Assembly (NCBI GenBank): GCA_027605045.1
Contig: JAQFWX010000016.1
Coordinates: forward strand, 836,551 to 900,550
Direction of reading: 5' to 3'
DNA from: Phallus indusiatus
Lineage: Eukaryota; Basidiomycota; Agaricomycetes; Phallales; Phallaceae
DNA length: 64,000 nt
A program made the position numbers and the translations under genes. The notes below the pieces were generated by a model. It saw only the letters and a list, made by a program, of their open reading frames with translations. It did no database searches and had not been told where the DNA came from. This document shows, piece by piece, positions 48,946 to 61,335 of the stretch; positions within the stretch are counted from its first letter, which is position 1, and each line of letters starts with the position of its first letter.

Positions 48946-51900
48946 TCAATCGTCATCTTCCCTCGCAAATCCACCAATAGGTTCATATGTCGCTTCAACC
49001 GTGTCCTTTTTCCATAATTTACGAACACCCGCGAAAAATGTACCGATAAGAACTACACCGAAGATTAGGACAACCCCCGGTGGACCGTACTCAATCCACC
49101 ATTTAGGTGTGTACGGCATTAACACGCGATCTATTTGAACTACACCTCCCTCAGAAGGTGTATCAGCAAAATTGATGAAACTCGAATCCGAAGAAATGTG
49201 AAGGGAATTCCGCGGTCCAACTGTACTGCGACCCCACGTTAAGACATTTGCCCAGTCATTTTCGCCATTCGTCCCACGCGCGCCTTTGATCCCTACGATA
49301 TATCCTTTGCTTTTGTCATCTTCGTCTACAGGCCGGAAGGTGATATCTCCATAGAGCGATGATTGTGAAAGAATGGTCGAATATGTCGCTTTATTATCGA
49401 GCGCGATGGGCTTGTAAATATCTGAAGGCGAAGGCGCAGACGACGAACGTGACCATTTAATCGTGGGAAAAGACGAAAACCAAGACGAAGACTTAGGTTT
49501 TGAAGGTGGAACAACAATAGGAATCAGATGCTGCGCAACCAGCCTTTTCGTTGCTATAGTATCAGCCAAAAGCCGGGTCATATTGATTCCTTTAAATGCA
49601 GTCTCCGTAGGACACAAGAACACCCAACCGACAACATCATCCAACACAACACCTTGCTGTCGGTGTTTTCGCCGTCCACTATCAGTGGACTCATCGGGTG
49701 TTCTCCATCTGAGATACTCATTCCACTCTTCGAAAACCGCATCCGATGGTGGCTTCGTGCCGTTCAGAATCCACCCCAATCCAGCTTTCGTCACTAATCC
49801 CGTCATTGTACTCCCATCAGCCGCATCAGCCAACTTCGTAAGCGTGATATCCACACTGCGTGGAAGAAGCACCGCGTCGATCTCATGGATTACGCCAGTA
49901 CGGGTTAATAAATCTGCCACTCCAGAATTTGGAGCCAGAAAGCCAGGAACGGAAATCGCGGATTTCTTCCCACCTCCATTACCGTTCCCATTTCCATTCG
50001 CATCTCCGCCTACAAAATTTGCCCGCAAATTACTCCACCCGCCACTCGGAAATATCTGCAACGAGCCATCATCGGGTCTAGCGGCGTGTAAATCCGAGCC
50101 TTCTAGGGTAGGATAAGTTTTCTGAGTTCCCTTCAGCAATGAACGAGAATATTCTATTCCTTCAATGGCGTGGTGCAGAATTACTTTCTCGAGGTCTTGT
50201 CTGGCACGACTGGTAGTCCCAAGAAGATATTTCGTAACTAGTCCTAGTCGTTCAAATGCCCTATTCTGAGGGATGAGAAACGTAATCGCAGGGGTGGTTT
50301 TGAGTTTTTCGGCTAGGGAAGTGGAAAAGACCGACGCGATGAACGTTGAGAACTGTAAGGAAGGCAAAGCAGTTTTCCAAACGTCTTCTGGAGGCGCGAG
50401 AGGTTTAGTGATGAAGTAAATAATATTATTCTTGATCTCGACTAAGAGTCTATGTTGTCAATTCGAGTAATCTCTGAGGAGAAGGATAAAAATACCCACT
50501 GGGGTTTTCACCACTTACGCCCGCACCACCAAAGGAAAGAGCTTTAGATTCAGGTGCAACGCCGACGCGGAGAACTTGATGGTTTCCAGAAAGCTCCGGT
50601 TCGTCCAGAGCAGTTTCAACCAGCATACCATCCCGAAGGTTTTCTCGTGTCCATTTACCAGGCAAAAAATGATATTTCAAATATCTTGGCAAGTCTTCGG
50701 ATCCTTCGGGAGGAAACGGGGATTGGTCGGTATGTAGAGTGAGAACATCGTTCCGGGGAGCTAAGATTGTATATGACGCCTTTGTGTCATTGACTAAACT
50801 GGATAATGAAGCGGATCTGAGAAGTGTGACGAAATTGGTGCAATTGAGGGCTAGGAGATGCTTTTCAGCTGTAAGTGCGAGAGCGTCTGGAGGCATAAGT
50901 AATGATGAAACCAGATGCAGAACTCCATTTGAAGCATAAATATCTGGGCGGAGGAGCTCAGCTCCGGAAACGGTAGTTTTTGAGTCGGGAGAGATTATAA
51001 TGTTCAGCTCGTCTCCATAAACGGTCGTTACTGCATGTTTTTAATATATATGAAAAAAGTTTGCAACTGTTTCATCTCGATACGGATCAAAAGGCTTACA
51101 GTTAGTATTATTCACCCATGTATCTGACCATCGCACAGGTTTTTTATCCTTTTTTCCGTTTTTGACGGTATGCATTTCTATAATCTTGCGAACGTCATCG
51201 TCTGAGTATTCACTCTCAAGATATAGTCTTTCGACATCCTCTAGTGAATCCCATGCGGAAGCTTGAGGGAGAAACAACGTCAACGCAGAACCGTTTTGAA
51301 TTTCCGCTCGTAGCTTGTCAGATAGAATTTTCTTGAAATATGATAACGGTTCGTAGGATTCCACTAGGTCGACTAGAAAAATTTATCGTTGTTTAGTTTA
51401 AGATATTTGATCAGATAAAACTGGATTGTATATTTTACTCACTAAGATTTGGAGGCGGTTGGATAACACCTGCAATTCCAATCAATACGCCATTGTCGGC
51501 TTTTACCAATGGGCGTATGATTTCGATGCCTCCTTTGCCTTCGTAATCGGTGGCAACGTAGGTCTTGTCATCGCTTGCCGAAACACGTATGCGCTGCGGT
51601 TCGCCACCTAGTGTTCCACCAGGAACGGGTATCCACGGGGGCGTTGAAGAGAAATTCCAAGATAATGGTCGAGGAAATAAATATGTATTATGAGTTTTGA
51701 CCTCACTCGGCAAATTCTGCAGCCTCGTGCGCAGAAGATGATATAACAATTGTTGTCGAAGTTTTTCGTGGATATTATCTCTCGGCTCGGAGTTCGATAG
51801 GGACTCGTCATTGGCTTCGAAAGTATGATGATGATGATAGTAACCATCTTCTTCCATTCTACTCTCTATGCTTAGAAGAGCATCCTTCTCAATTGCGTCA

Positions 51901-52205
51901 TTTGTCGGCGCGAAGAGCGTTGTATCGTTTAGACTGTTGAGCGTCGGGATAAGGCGTGCCTTCTGAAGTAGCTGAAGCAGCCGTGTGTAATTGCCATCTG
52001 CCGAGAGAGCGTCCACTAGGGTTGTCGATGTCGTAGAGGGCTGAGTTGAATGTGAGAGATGAGAGGATTGTTGTGCATGATGGAACTCGTTATTGCTGGC
52101 TGTGAAGGGCCGTTGATGCCCACGCTGGGTTTGATCCTGACTGGGGTCTTCAGCGAGAACTGCGGTCAGCAATGCAATAAGAGCGGCAGGCAGCGACAAG
52201 CGCAT
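48946..52205 (-). CDS. Multi-fasciclin (FAS1) vacuolar-type membrane protein, Fsc1/YLR001C-like
   Basis: A secreted-type precursor with signal peptide MRLSLPAALIALLTAVLAED and about five FAS1 modules: LLQLLQKARLIPTLNSLNDT, LSYFKKILSDKLRAEIQNGS, FVTLLRSASLSSLVNDTKAS, FSTFIASVFSTSLAEKLKTT and TGLVTKAGLGWILNGT. FAS1 H2-type motifs occur (NGVLHLVSSLLMPPD, NNIIYFITKPLAPPE). One C-terminal membrane helix, VVLIFGVVLIGTFFAGV, precedes a short cytosolic tail with TYEPIGGF. Layout and tail match the fission yeast Fsc1/budding yeast YLR001C family; Fsc1 is a vacuolar protein needed for autophagosome-vacuole fusion. Introns: after NL (donor gtgagt, phase 1), after NNTN (gtaagc), and one near 50.45 kb whose in-frame solution is GGAGVS|gtgaaa...actcttag|VEIKNN. 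The more canonical gtaagt a few bases upstream would give a stop. Confidence 0.88.
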
Positions 52206-53796
52206 CGTTCGCTGCGTCCTTTTAAAAAGAGGGCAATGCCGCTAAAGAACGTTGAAGGCAAAAGTTTGCGGTGTGTGTGGATGGAATCACTTTGCGCCGT
52301 GCAGGCCCATCACGTGCCGGAGAGATTACGTCACAGTACACAGTCAGCCAGAGAAGTCGGCGTTTGAATTCAACACTGGAGCTAGAGCCATCATGTGCAA
52401 TGATTCTGATTTTTACTCAATCTTTTAGTTCTTTTGCTAAGGTTTACGGCGTCTTAACTATACCATCTGGCACGTTTTCTGGCACGAGGACTTAGTATGT
52501 CAACTGTACTCCTAACTGGAGGTTTCAACGTTAGTGACAAAGGGGTGCCTTGTTTCAAGCGTTGTCTGCAACAAAGTTCAGCCAAGACTTTGTTTCACTT
52601 GTGCACATCGTGCTGCGAATACGAAGGTCGCATGATTGGACCAACCTGCGAATGTCATTTAAACCACCTCCAGACACAACTGTCAATCTCCTGGTACCTT
52701 TCGGGTGCATCTATCCATATAAGGTTCAGGGAATTATAGGAAGCTCCTCTCGTAATGGTATGTATTATACGACTGACTGGCTCAGGTACAACTGGGTAAA
52801 TACTGTATGTCTCTTCTTTCCGATCCCATTCTCGTCGCCATTAACGGGACTTCCAGTCAATGCATGATATTCTACACACCAACGTTTGATCAATAGCACC
52901 TTTTTTGTCCATTATTGAGAAGGATACCATTGACGTTTCTATTCACATTCGTTCACACTTGGCGCACCTGAAGCCCAAAAAGAGAGAACCGCGCGAAGCG
53001 AAGGGTCAAAAATAAACGTTGTGGGCGTCCCCAGCTTCATTACGATTGGTGGGCAGGCTAAATCCTTGGGCACGTTGGAAAACATCGTTAGCCAGATTTT
53101 GCGCTCGTACATACCCGCCTTGGACGCTTTGGCAGAGACTATGCAGAGACTATAGAGGAATGGACCTTTCTTCAGGACCTTTTCTCGTCTTTGCAGCTGA
53201 CAATTACATATGACCTTGACGATCCAACGTCATAAGTTTGTCAATCAGCCGCCATGATCAAAGCATCCGGCTTAGACCCGATCATGATATCTTAGGTGTC
53301 AAGGAAACAAAATCACAGACTGACAATCGCCAGCCAATTGTGCTTTACATACCTAAATAATACATGCATATGCACTTCATTTTGCAAGACGCTCCCCAAT
53401 CAAATCAAAGTCAAGGCAATCAAGAGCTTAATCATACTATTGAATTGGTCCATTGGAAGTAGCTTTGATGTCTACTCTTTTTAGCTGATCTTCGGACAAG
53501 CTACCATTAGCACCACAAGCTCTTGAATTTCTTTTGTTTTTGGATGTGTATGTTCCAACTTCGTACGGTATTCTTTGCTTTATTTTCGTAAAGTCATGTC
53601 AGTTCTGATTAATAATGTGTTTTCAGATGTCATAGTTACCTTGTACCTGGCCCGGCTTAATATCCCCGAACTACTAAATGGCGACGGCTAATTTTTTTTT
53701 GCAGGTTTTTTTGACCGTCACTCTCGTTCCTCACTAGGCCTCACTCTTCATCTGACATTTCATGGAGTACAGAAAAGCACAAAGTTTAGTTTGTTA
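52206..53796. other. intergenic with decayed open stretches
   Basis: Between the divergent FAS1 gene and DUF6533 gene D. Two open stretches without ATG (about 52550-52867 and about 53019-53213) may be gene remnants. The second also reads SFITIGGQAKSLGTLENIVS in another frame. Neither was recognised. Confidence 0.35.
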
Positions 53797-55625
53797 ATGA
53801 TGAATGTCACTGCGCTCTCTCCAGAACAGCAAGCTGCACTGCAGGCTTACATCCAAGAAACATCTGATTTGTGCGTGTCACATCTTTTCCCTCTCTGTCA
53901 GACAATTGGCTCACTATGCCATTCTTCAAGCAACGCGTTCGTTAGTGTCACTTTAGCCTCTACAGGTGAATAAATAAATACCTCGAAGAGAGATATACAG
54001 AGAAATCAGTCAAGTGAACTAAACTATTATCTAGTTCTGTTGGCGTATGATATCCTTTCAACACTTCCTTTGGAACTCGAACTCATGTCTCTTCGGAGAC
54101 TGAGTACTGCGTCCGCATTATATTATTGCGCACGCTATCCGTCTTTCTTTACACTCGCCATTCAGTGCTCCACTCTCTTTCTACCCCTAAACACGTTGTC
54201 AGTGAGTGCATCAACTCAAATGAATCATGGAAGTGAAGTAACACTTGCTTATTAACATACATGTTTATAGCAAATCACGTATGCCTTGTACTTTAATTCA
54301 TGCTGTTTAAAATTGCTAACAAGGCCTTTCATTTTGTAGTGCATGTAACGTCATATACGTTCTCGCTTCTGTGATCGCACTATTTTCCATAATCGGAATC
54401 CAAGGTGAGACTAAGAAAAACGAAATTGCCTGGTTATGTAGTTTATCAACGGTATTTAATTAGGAGTTCAAGCTGCTCGGACGTATACGATATGTAACCG
54501 CAATAAACCTGTTTTGTTGGTTTTTGTATCACTCCTGTGTATCAGCTTGGGTTTGTCACTAGCAGGTAAGCTCTCGAGTGACATTTCTCGAGTGACTTGC
54601 AGTTAAAGGTTTTTTCCACAGATATCATCGTAGCCCCGTTGTGCCTTCCTTCTCCCTCACAGGCTGTTCTGACATCCAAGTAAGGCACCATACCTGAGCC
54701 TTTTCTACGATCTTATTTAGATTAATCCTTCTCTATGCTCCTCTGGAAACAGGTGTATGTATTGCATTTTGTCAATAATTTCCACTGAAATGTTGAACAG
54801 AAAAACTAGTATCATCCTTTCAGTTATTATCTATAATTATATCGGATACAATTGTTTTCGCATTCATCACATTTCAAGTCGTGACACACCCGGGTTTATC
54901 GCGCCAAACTTGTCTCAAAACCTTTCCCCTATATAAAGTTTTATTTGAACAAGGTTTTGTTTACGACTACTTGTATTCTCTTCTCGCATTTTGAGTTCTT
55001 TTTCTATATTATAGGAGTAATTCGGTATTGGCAAGTTTTGAAGATAGTCATATTCAATGACAATCGGCTCACTGCGCTTTTGCTAGTTTCGTTGTGACCG
55101 TCAGCTTGACCGCTTTTGTGGTAAAAAGGGTGGGTCTTATTTTTCTCTTTTTGACTCATATCTATTTCTAACCAAATATCAGACAGCACGGGTAAGTCAT
55201 TTTACCCTAGATGAATTATCTCTAAGAACTTGAGAATATTTAGTCAACTTTGACCGAAACTCTCATCCCTATGCAAGAAAGGTAAATCTGCACGCGAATA
55301 AATGATGTTCTCTTCTTCTCATATATCACCAAGTCTTTCGACTATTGTCATATATCGATTATCCTTAGACCTTCGAAGCCAAACCATTAGAGAGCAAGAT
55401 GAGGACGAAACGGCACTGGCTTCGGTATCTTTCCGCCATCCGATCACTGCAATCCGGATCTTCTGCAAAACTATAGCCACAGAATTTGGATCCGAAACGG
55501 ACATAGGAAGTTTTACCGGAAACACAATACCTTATAATAACAATACGAACACCTTCCCGAACGGATATGGGACTTCAGTGACTGATTTGGGGGCATCTGA
55601 CCAGAGCCTTTCGGAGAAGGTATAA
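53797..55625 (+). CDS. DUF6533-type seven-helix membrane protein, divergent gene D
   Basis: The start is MMNVTALSPEQQAALQAYIQ. The DUF6533 signature is SVTLASTVLLAYDILSTL then PLELELMS, formed across the first intron. Helices follow: FFTLAIQCSTLFLPL, VIYVLASVIALFSIIGIQG, VQAARTYTICNRNKPVLLVF, SIIISDTIVFAFITFQVV, FVVTVSLTAFV and LSTIVIYRLSLDLRS. The tail is Asn/Thr-rich and ends DQSLSEKV. Exon-by-exon alignment with copy A works, including an 8-nt micro-exon (CAAATCAC, 54271-54278, giving LSQITACNVIYVL) at the position of the first micro-exon in A, B and C. One junction near 55.02-55.09 kb (after VIRYWQVLKI) is unresolved, so a lesion there cannot be excluded. Family function is unknown. Confidence 0.75.
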
Positions 55626-56684
55626 GCACTCAATCCGAGTCGTCCTTTAGCTCGTTTCGTTCGTTGGAAAAAGACGCTCTTCTTTGACTCGTCCCTATCA
55701 CATCCCATTCTGAGAAAGCACGTGTCTTGTCGTTCAGAGAATACTATGTAGCATTCTTTATATTGACTATTGATGCCTGAGAAAAAAAGACTCCGGCTCG
55801 TTGCCTATCAGAGGTGCTGTATTGCCACAAAAGATGACGTAGATCTTAACACTGCAAATGGCAAAAATAGTAAGCCAACAAAGCATAAGTATTCTAAGAC
55901 GGAAAACAAGGAAAGCACCGCATGGGTACTTCTCTTGTTCTAACGATGGTATACATACCAACTTACATAGCCAGGCCAAGATCCGTGTGTCGAGCTCAAT
56001 TGAGCAGGCTCAAGTAGCCAGTAGGCGCGACAGGCAGGCAATCGATTGTGCTATGACAAAGAACATCCGATCCTGCGGATCAAGAAGAATTAAACATGGA
56101 GAAACGCCTCAAGTAGTAAATCAAATCAATCCAGCGCTGGCATACGTTGCAGTCCCGAAGTAGGTGGGAAACTTGAACGTTTGAACGGGCATATCGGTGC
56201 ATCAATATCAGTCACTGCATATTATACTTGTGCTATTGGAACCTGCCCGAGGCTGAGACCTGCAACCAGTTCCGCGTAACGGGAATACAGCAAATTCACT
56301 GGGCGTGAATTATTTCTCTTTTTCTTTCTTCCTTCATAAGCCAAAATTTCAAACAATGAAGTCATCAGAAGCTTTCGGTTTAACCAATTTTTGTTGCCAG
56401 CGAGCATCAGGAACCCATGTGGTTCGACGCGTCCGCAGGTGGCTTACAAACGGAGCTCACATTACATAAGCGCTGGAAAAAAACCCGGCTACTAATGTGA
56501 CCGAGACCCGTTAAATAAGCGACTCAAGTTCCGTCATCCACACATCTATCCATCTGCATCCCCCTTCTGCTCCTGCTCCTGTTCCCTGCTCCTTGCTCAA
56601 TCATCTCTGTCAGCTTGTGAAGGTCCAGGGTCATCATTACATCGCAAAGATCTTTACAGATAATTCAGGGCTATCATTGTATAA
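55626..56684. other. intergenic, bHLH gene upstream region
   Basis: An ATG-initiated open stretch of 101 codons at 55858-56163 (plus) shows no recognisable motif and is probably chance. The last 150 bp before 56685 is CT-rich and likely leader of the bHLH gene. Confidence 0.4.
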
Positions 56685-57458
56685 ATGGCGATCATGTCAC
56701 ATTTACCACCACCACCAGCCCCATTCCCAGAATTCAGCATGGACGATCCCATGTTTTTGGATAATTTACCTCCTCCAACCGATATATCGCTACTCGACTC
56801 AGATTCATCTCTCCTGTCAAGCTCAGAGACAAACTCAATTTTTGGGTTTCTCGAGAACTTTGAGTGGGAGTTTGATCCTGTCTTACCTGTCGGATTACCC
56901 GTATTCACACCGTCTTACAACAATAATCAGAGTCATACTCTTCCTCCACCCGCTCGCCCCGAATCTCCACCACAACTAGCACAACCATTAGCTACCCAGA
57001 ATCGGCATCAACTACGGCAAAGCTCGAAACACAGCTCGGACGGTAATTCGTACCAGACATCACCACCCCCACCTCATCACATTCACATCCACACCCATAC
57101 CCACAACAACAATCTTAACCTCAACCACCCGACACGAAATAAAACACTGCTCTCAACCCCACAAAAACGATTAAACCACATCATGTCCGAACAAAAACGC
57201 CGGAACGCTATCCGAGATGGGTACGCTACTCTCAGCAATATGCTTGCACCAGCGGGTGCTCCCGCAGGCTCCGGTCTACCAACGCGAGGACGCCCAAAGG
57301 GAAGTGGATCTCGTGGCAAGTCAACAGGCGCTAAAGGCAAAAGTGGTGTCTTGTTCAGGGCAGTCGAGTATTGCAAATGGCTTGAGGAAGGCTGTGAAGC
57401 TTTGCGGAGAGAAGTCGAGCGGATTGAGCTGGCTGCTGAAATAGACGGAAGCCGTTAA
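56685..57458 (+). CDS. bHLH transcription factor with AT-hook-like loop
   Basis: A single-exon gene of 257 residues. The N-terminal two thirds is disordered, acidic then Pro/His-rich (MDDPMFLDNLPPPTDISLLD, a His-rich run near residue 130). A bHLH domain at about residues 160-250 begins KRLNHIMSEQKRRNAIRDGY. The basic region has the His, Glu and Arg positions expected for E-box contact (H-xxx-E-xx-RR), and helix 2 is VLFRAVEYCKWLEEG, continuing into a short coiled coil. The loop is long and holds TRGRPKGSGSRGKSTGAKGK, an AT-hook-like RGRP core. It is a nuclear DNA-binding regulator, perhaps related to fungal INO4-type bHLH factors; that assignment is tentative. An internal Met (MDDP) is an alternative start. 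Confidence 0.85.
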   Translation: MAIMSHLPPPPAPFPEFSMDDPMFLDNLPPPTDISLLDSDSSLLSSSETNSIFGFLENFEWEFDPVLPVGLPVFTPSYNNNQSHTLPPPARPESPPQLAQPLATQNRHQLRQSSKHSSDGNSYQTSPPPPHHIHIHTHTHNNNLNLNHPTRNKTLLSTPQKRLNHIMSEQKRRNAIRDGYATLSNMLAPAGAPAGSGLPTRGRPKGSGSRGKSTGAKGKSGVLFRAVEYCKWLEEGCEALRREVERIELAAEIDGSR

Positions 57459-59144
57459 TTTTGGCAATTCATTTCCAACAATGAGAAGGCCTCTTTTCTT
57501 CTCTTTTCGTGTATTTGGGCTTTTCTGTTTTTGGTGCTTTTGTTGTCCTTTTTTTGCATTTGTAATCATATCATCTCCATCCAACAATTGTGAGTGCAAT
57601 AACCCATTACATTCATCCTGTTTATTCATTTGATATCTTTCTTTTTCGTCGCAGACATTATTTTATTCCGGCTTTGTATACATAACTGATCTTTTTGTAA
57701 CGATGAATTACGAACTTGCATTATCAATAATTCGACAAGTTGTTGACGTGTTTTCCATATCAATATACTTATATGTACAAAGAAATGTGATATAATGACT
57801 GAGTATATATATCCTCAATACTAGGTCAAAGACGAGAAAAATTATAAACAAGGATAATGATTCATATTAATACTGTAGGGAAGCGTATCAGCTCGTTTTA
57901 TTCAGTTTTGACGTCGACACCGCAACCTGTAGGAATTACAATGCTAAACGATAAACGCGGATCCAAACGAAAAAAGGTAGAAACACCTGTAGAGCATGCT
58001 ATAAATAGTTATATAGGACAGGCTAGGACAGGAAGGCTTTTTGCATTGAGCAAAGTAATAGAATAATGAGGCCACGCGTTAGTGAATTGGCATGTCAACG
58101 TTCGTGGTGATTTTGGAGGCCCAACGAGCAGCAAGTCGCACATCAAACGTTTACGTTGGCTTGTAGGTTTGCTTCTAACATGCCCAGTTACGACTGCAAA
58201 GTCTCACTAACCAAAGTCGAAGAAAACTAGCATGGGAGATCCCAGTTAAGATTTCAAGAAATCATTGAAGGCTTATAGTTGCCATATGCAATTGAAACAA
58301 ACGGGATTTTTTGTAGATTTCAAAGCAATTTATTAGCTTAATAAATATCGGTGAAAGCAGTCTGCAGAACATTGAAAGAAACAGACAACATCGGAGTTTG
58401 GCACTGTTTGGCGCTACAAGTCTACAATAAAATTAGGCGCCCATTATATAAAACATTGTCGGACTTTTCTGGTCCGTTGACCACAAACGCAGGAGAAAAA
58501 TATTGGTACATACATACAATATCGATACCTTTGAGAACTCCCAGATCGTACGGTCGCCTATATACATCTATTATACAACAATACCCATCACGCGCACATA
58601 TAGGTATGAAGATATGACGCGATTAGGATAGTAAATGCGGAGTGCGGCAGGTTGGTTTACGAAGGAGGATTTCGACAAGATAGAGACGGAGATGGTGGAA
58701 AAAACATGGAGAATAGCTTTTAAAATATGAAATATGTAAGAAAAAATGCAATGAGAGGTGAAAATAATGCAAAAAAAGATTAACATTCTAATGCAACGGG
58801 CAACGGGTTAAAAGGTGTAACAATAATAAGGGAAAGAAAGAAAAAGAAAGAAAAAGAAAGAAAAAGAAAGAGTGGGGTAAAAGCGATGAATATTCTTCGA
58901 AGTATAAGAAAAAATAAATGTATATAGATGGATGCGAAGATGAAATGTGAGAATGAGATGAGTAAAATATGACTTTGATTCGTAATCAAGAAGCACAACT
59001 TGAAGTGCCTAATTCTTCGTTAATTTTTCGTTTTATGGTATCATAGTAGCGTCGTAAGATGATAATGATGCAGTGAAATTTGGTGTGTGTGCATGTGTCA
59101 CGGTAGGATAGGAGTATCCCCTTCTTGTATGTGCAATATCCCGT
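57459..59144. other. intergenic
   Basis: The 3' UTR of the bHLH gene and the 3' flank of the convergent gene at 59145. An ATG-initiated 69-codon stretch at 57857-58066 has a basic patch (KRGSKRKKVE) but no other support. The rest is AT-rich with a purine microsatellite near 58.85 kb. Confidence 0.45.
58831..58872 (+). repeat. AAAAAGAAAG microsatellite
   Basis: Three exact copies of the 10-mer AAAAAGAAAG at 58841-58870, preceded by a partial copy. It lies in non-coding DNA about 270 bp downstream of the minus-strand mucin-like gene's stop codon. Confidence 0.85.
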
Positions 59145-61335
59145 TCACCGATCGTCGTTGCAACAAAACCCCTTAGTCCTCCTACTTCTCCGTCGCTTCA
59201 TTTTTGGAAGCCTCGCTGTTTGTCGTTCTGAAACTCCCAGTTCGGTTCCGAACCTATATATAATTTCTCGTTGAGCTTTTTCCACACTACCTTTGACCAA
59301 ATGATATGTAGACTTTACCTCTAATCTGGGTCGGGTCGTTAACAGCGACCCATAGCCTTCGCCACCGTTTCCATATCCAATGCTAATCTCGCTGGAAGAA
59401 ACTGGGATACCCGCTGGTGTACCCGACAAAAGATGATACGCTTCTTGCATTTCCGGTGTATCGTCAGGAGTTAGATCATGAGGTGGGGGTAGAGACGGGT
59501 ATTGTTGAGCTTGTGGTGGCAGCGAAAGAACCATAGGTTCATGGTCTTCATGCGAGTTACCCGAACCCGGTGGACTTGTTCCAGCGGGAACGACATTCGA
59601 AACGTAGACATGAGGGTACGTATAGATTTGCGAAAGCGAACGTGAGTGCGAGCTGGGAGACAAGGGTGGTGCGAATGGTTGTGGTTGTGGTTGTTGTGGG
59701 ATGACGAAAGAAGTGTGTCCTTGACTATGACTGTCCTCCGAAGAACTGTTTGAACTTCGCAAACTCCGACGAAGGTTGGAAAACGCGGTGGGTGGGTATG
59801 CTACAGCAGCAGCAGCAGCCAAATCGGGCGGAGAATGCGAACGAGAAACGGGTTCAAAAGCTTGTCCCTGTCCTTGTCCTACGCTAACAACAGCGGTACT
59901 ACGCTCGGAAGGCGAACGTCTCGGTCCACTGACTTCAACTCCAGAAGGCGTGCTCGTCCCATTACTCGACGTGGTAAGTCCTACAGCTGGGTACGCATAC
60001 GGATTGAAAGGCTCAAGGATACTGGTTATCGGAGTTCCATCTTCGAAATATTGAGTGGTGGAGCCACGTTCGAGATTGGGCGTGACCAAAGGCGAATCAC
60101 GGAAGGGCGGTGGGAGAACGCCCGCGGCTACCATTGCGGCTGTAGCTGAATCACGTTCGATATGTTCCCGTCGTCGTCTTCGGCGAAACGTGAATAGTCC
60201 CCATGCTGCAACGGATATGACTGCCAAGCCTCCGATGACAGATGCAGCTGCGATTGCACGGGTATTCACACCCGAACTAAATAATGGAAAAAAAAACGAC
60301 AATACAATTGTTCTTTGAGTTTGATCCAAGTGAAACGCTTGATGAATAGAGACTTACTGTTGACCTGTAAGAGTGTTTGTGCTGAGAGTGGGATTGCTGA
60401 GAACGGTTGTGAGAGTAACGACCTCGCCTCCTGCTTGCGTCGTAATGATTACGGTCGAGACTGCAGTGATCGGTGCACCATGCGGTAGCAGTAACGTGGG
60501 AGAAGTGGAGGGTCCGGTAATGTCAGAAGTGACGTTGTTGGTGACCAACCCTGCCGGAGAGTTTGCAGTCGCATTGGTCGGAGAACTAGGCGCCGAATTT
60601 AGCACGGTGGTGCCTTGTCCTTGTGTCTCGGATGAAGGAGAAGATAAGGCACCGGAAGGACCACTCGATGTCGGTGCTGGTGCTGATGCTGGTGGAGAAT
60701 TAGATGGATTTGATGTTGGGGTAGAAGGAGAGTTGGCTGGAGGGGAAGGATTTGGTGTTGAAGGTGGAGGTGTCGGGGACTGTGCAGGTGGTGGTGTGGC
60801 GGGAGACTGTGCGGGTGGAGGCGAGGATGGGGACGATGGTGGTGGTGATGGTGGTGGATTTGAGTGGGAAGACGATGTCGGAGAGGGAGTGGGTGATGGT
60901 GGTGGTGGTGGTGGGTTGGACGCTGAAGCAGATGACGAAGAAGAGCTGTCCGTCGAGGGTGGATTACTAAAACAATCAACAAGAATTCGAAATCAGACAA
61001 CAAACTGCCAAGGAATCACTGAAGAAGAAAACAGACGCTTTTTGAGATTCCTCGGTATTCGTTGGGGAGGACATGGTTTGTGGAGGAGAAGAAGTTGAAC
61101 CTGAGGGCACGATTGAGGTACTGTTTATGGACATAAACGTTGAGGAATTTCTCGCACCCCCCGTACTGCTGCTGCTACTATTGGCTGGAGCAGGATTTGC
61201 AGTTGTGGTCGTCGTTGACCTGCTGGTGATTCCTGTCTGAGTAAAGTTGGTAGCAGTGGAAGATTGCGTCCCCGTCGACAAACTAGTTGCGGGAGAAGTG
61301 ATGTTCGTTTCCAGGATGAATTGAATTGAATTCAA
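59145..61335 (-). CDS. Mucin-like single-pass membrane protein, possible cell-wall sensor
   Basis: The N-terminal, presumably extracellular part is Ser/Thr-rich (SPATSLSTGTQSSTATNFTQ) then Pro/Ser-rich (NPPPPPPSPTPSPTSS), with many potential O-glycosylation sites and VVTLTTVLSNPTL before the membrane. A single helix AIAAASVIGGLAVISVAAWG is followed by the basic stop-transfer FTFRRRRRREH. The cytosolic tail of about 300 residues is disordered and ends RRRSRRTKGFCCNDDR. Two introns read in frame: ESQKA|NPPSTD (unusual donor gtctgt) and TGQ|SGVNTR. The layout resembles Mid2/WSC-type sensors, but no WSC or other named domain is seen. The N-terminus is uncertain: no ATG precedes LETNITSP in frame, yet the hydrophobic stretch FLSVILGATIIATCSL just upstream looks like signal peptide from a spliced exon. 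Confidence 0.72.

Noticed and set aside
50400..50520. Apparent frameshift in the third FAS1 module
   Set aside because: An alternative donor (GTGAAA) and acceptor (actcttag) restore a clean frame, so no lesion is needed.
55858..56163. 101-codon ATG-initiated frame
   Set aside because: Composition looks random, no splice context or motif.
57857..58066. 69-codon ATG-initiated frame downstream of the bHLH gene
   Set aside because: Too short and unsupported; probably within 3' flanking sequence.
60600..61000. Long plus-strand Gly/Asp-rich and minus-strand His-rich frames
   Set aside because: Shadow frames of the Pro/Ser repeat region of the mucin-like protein.
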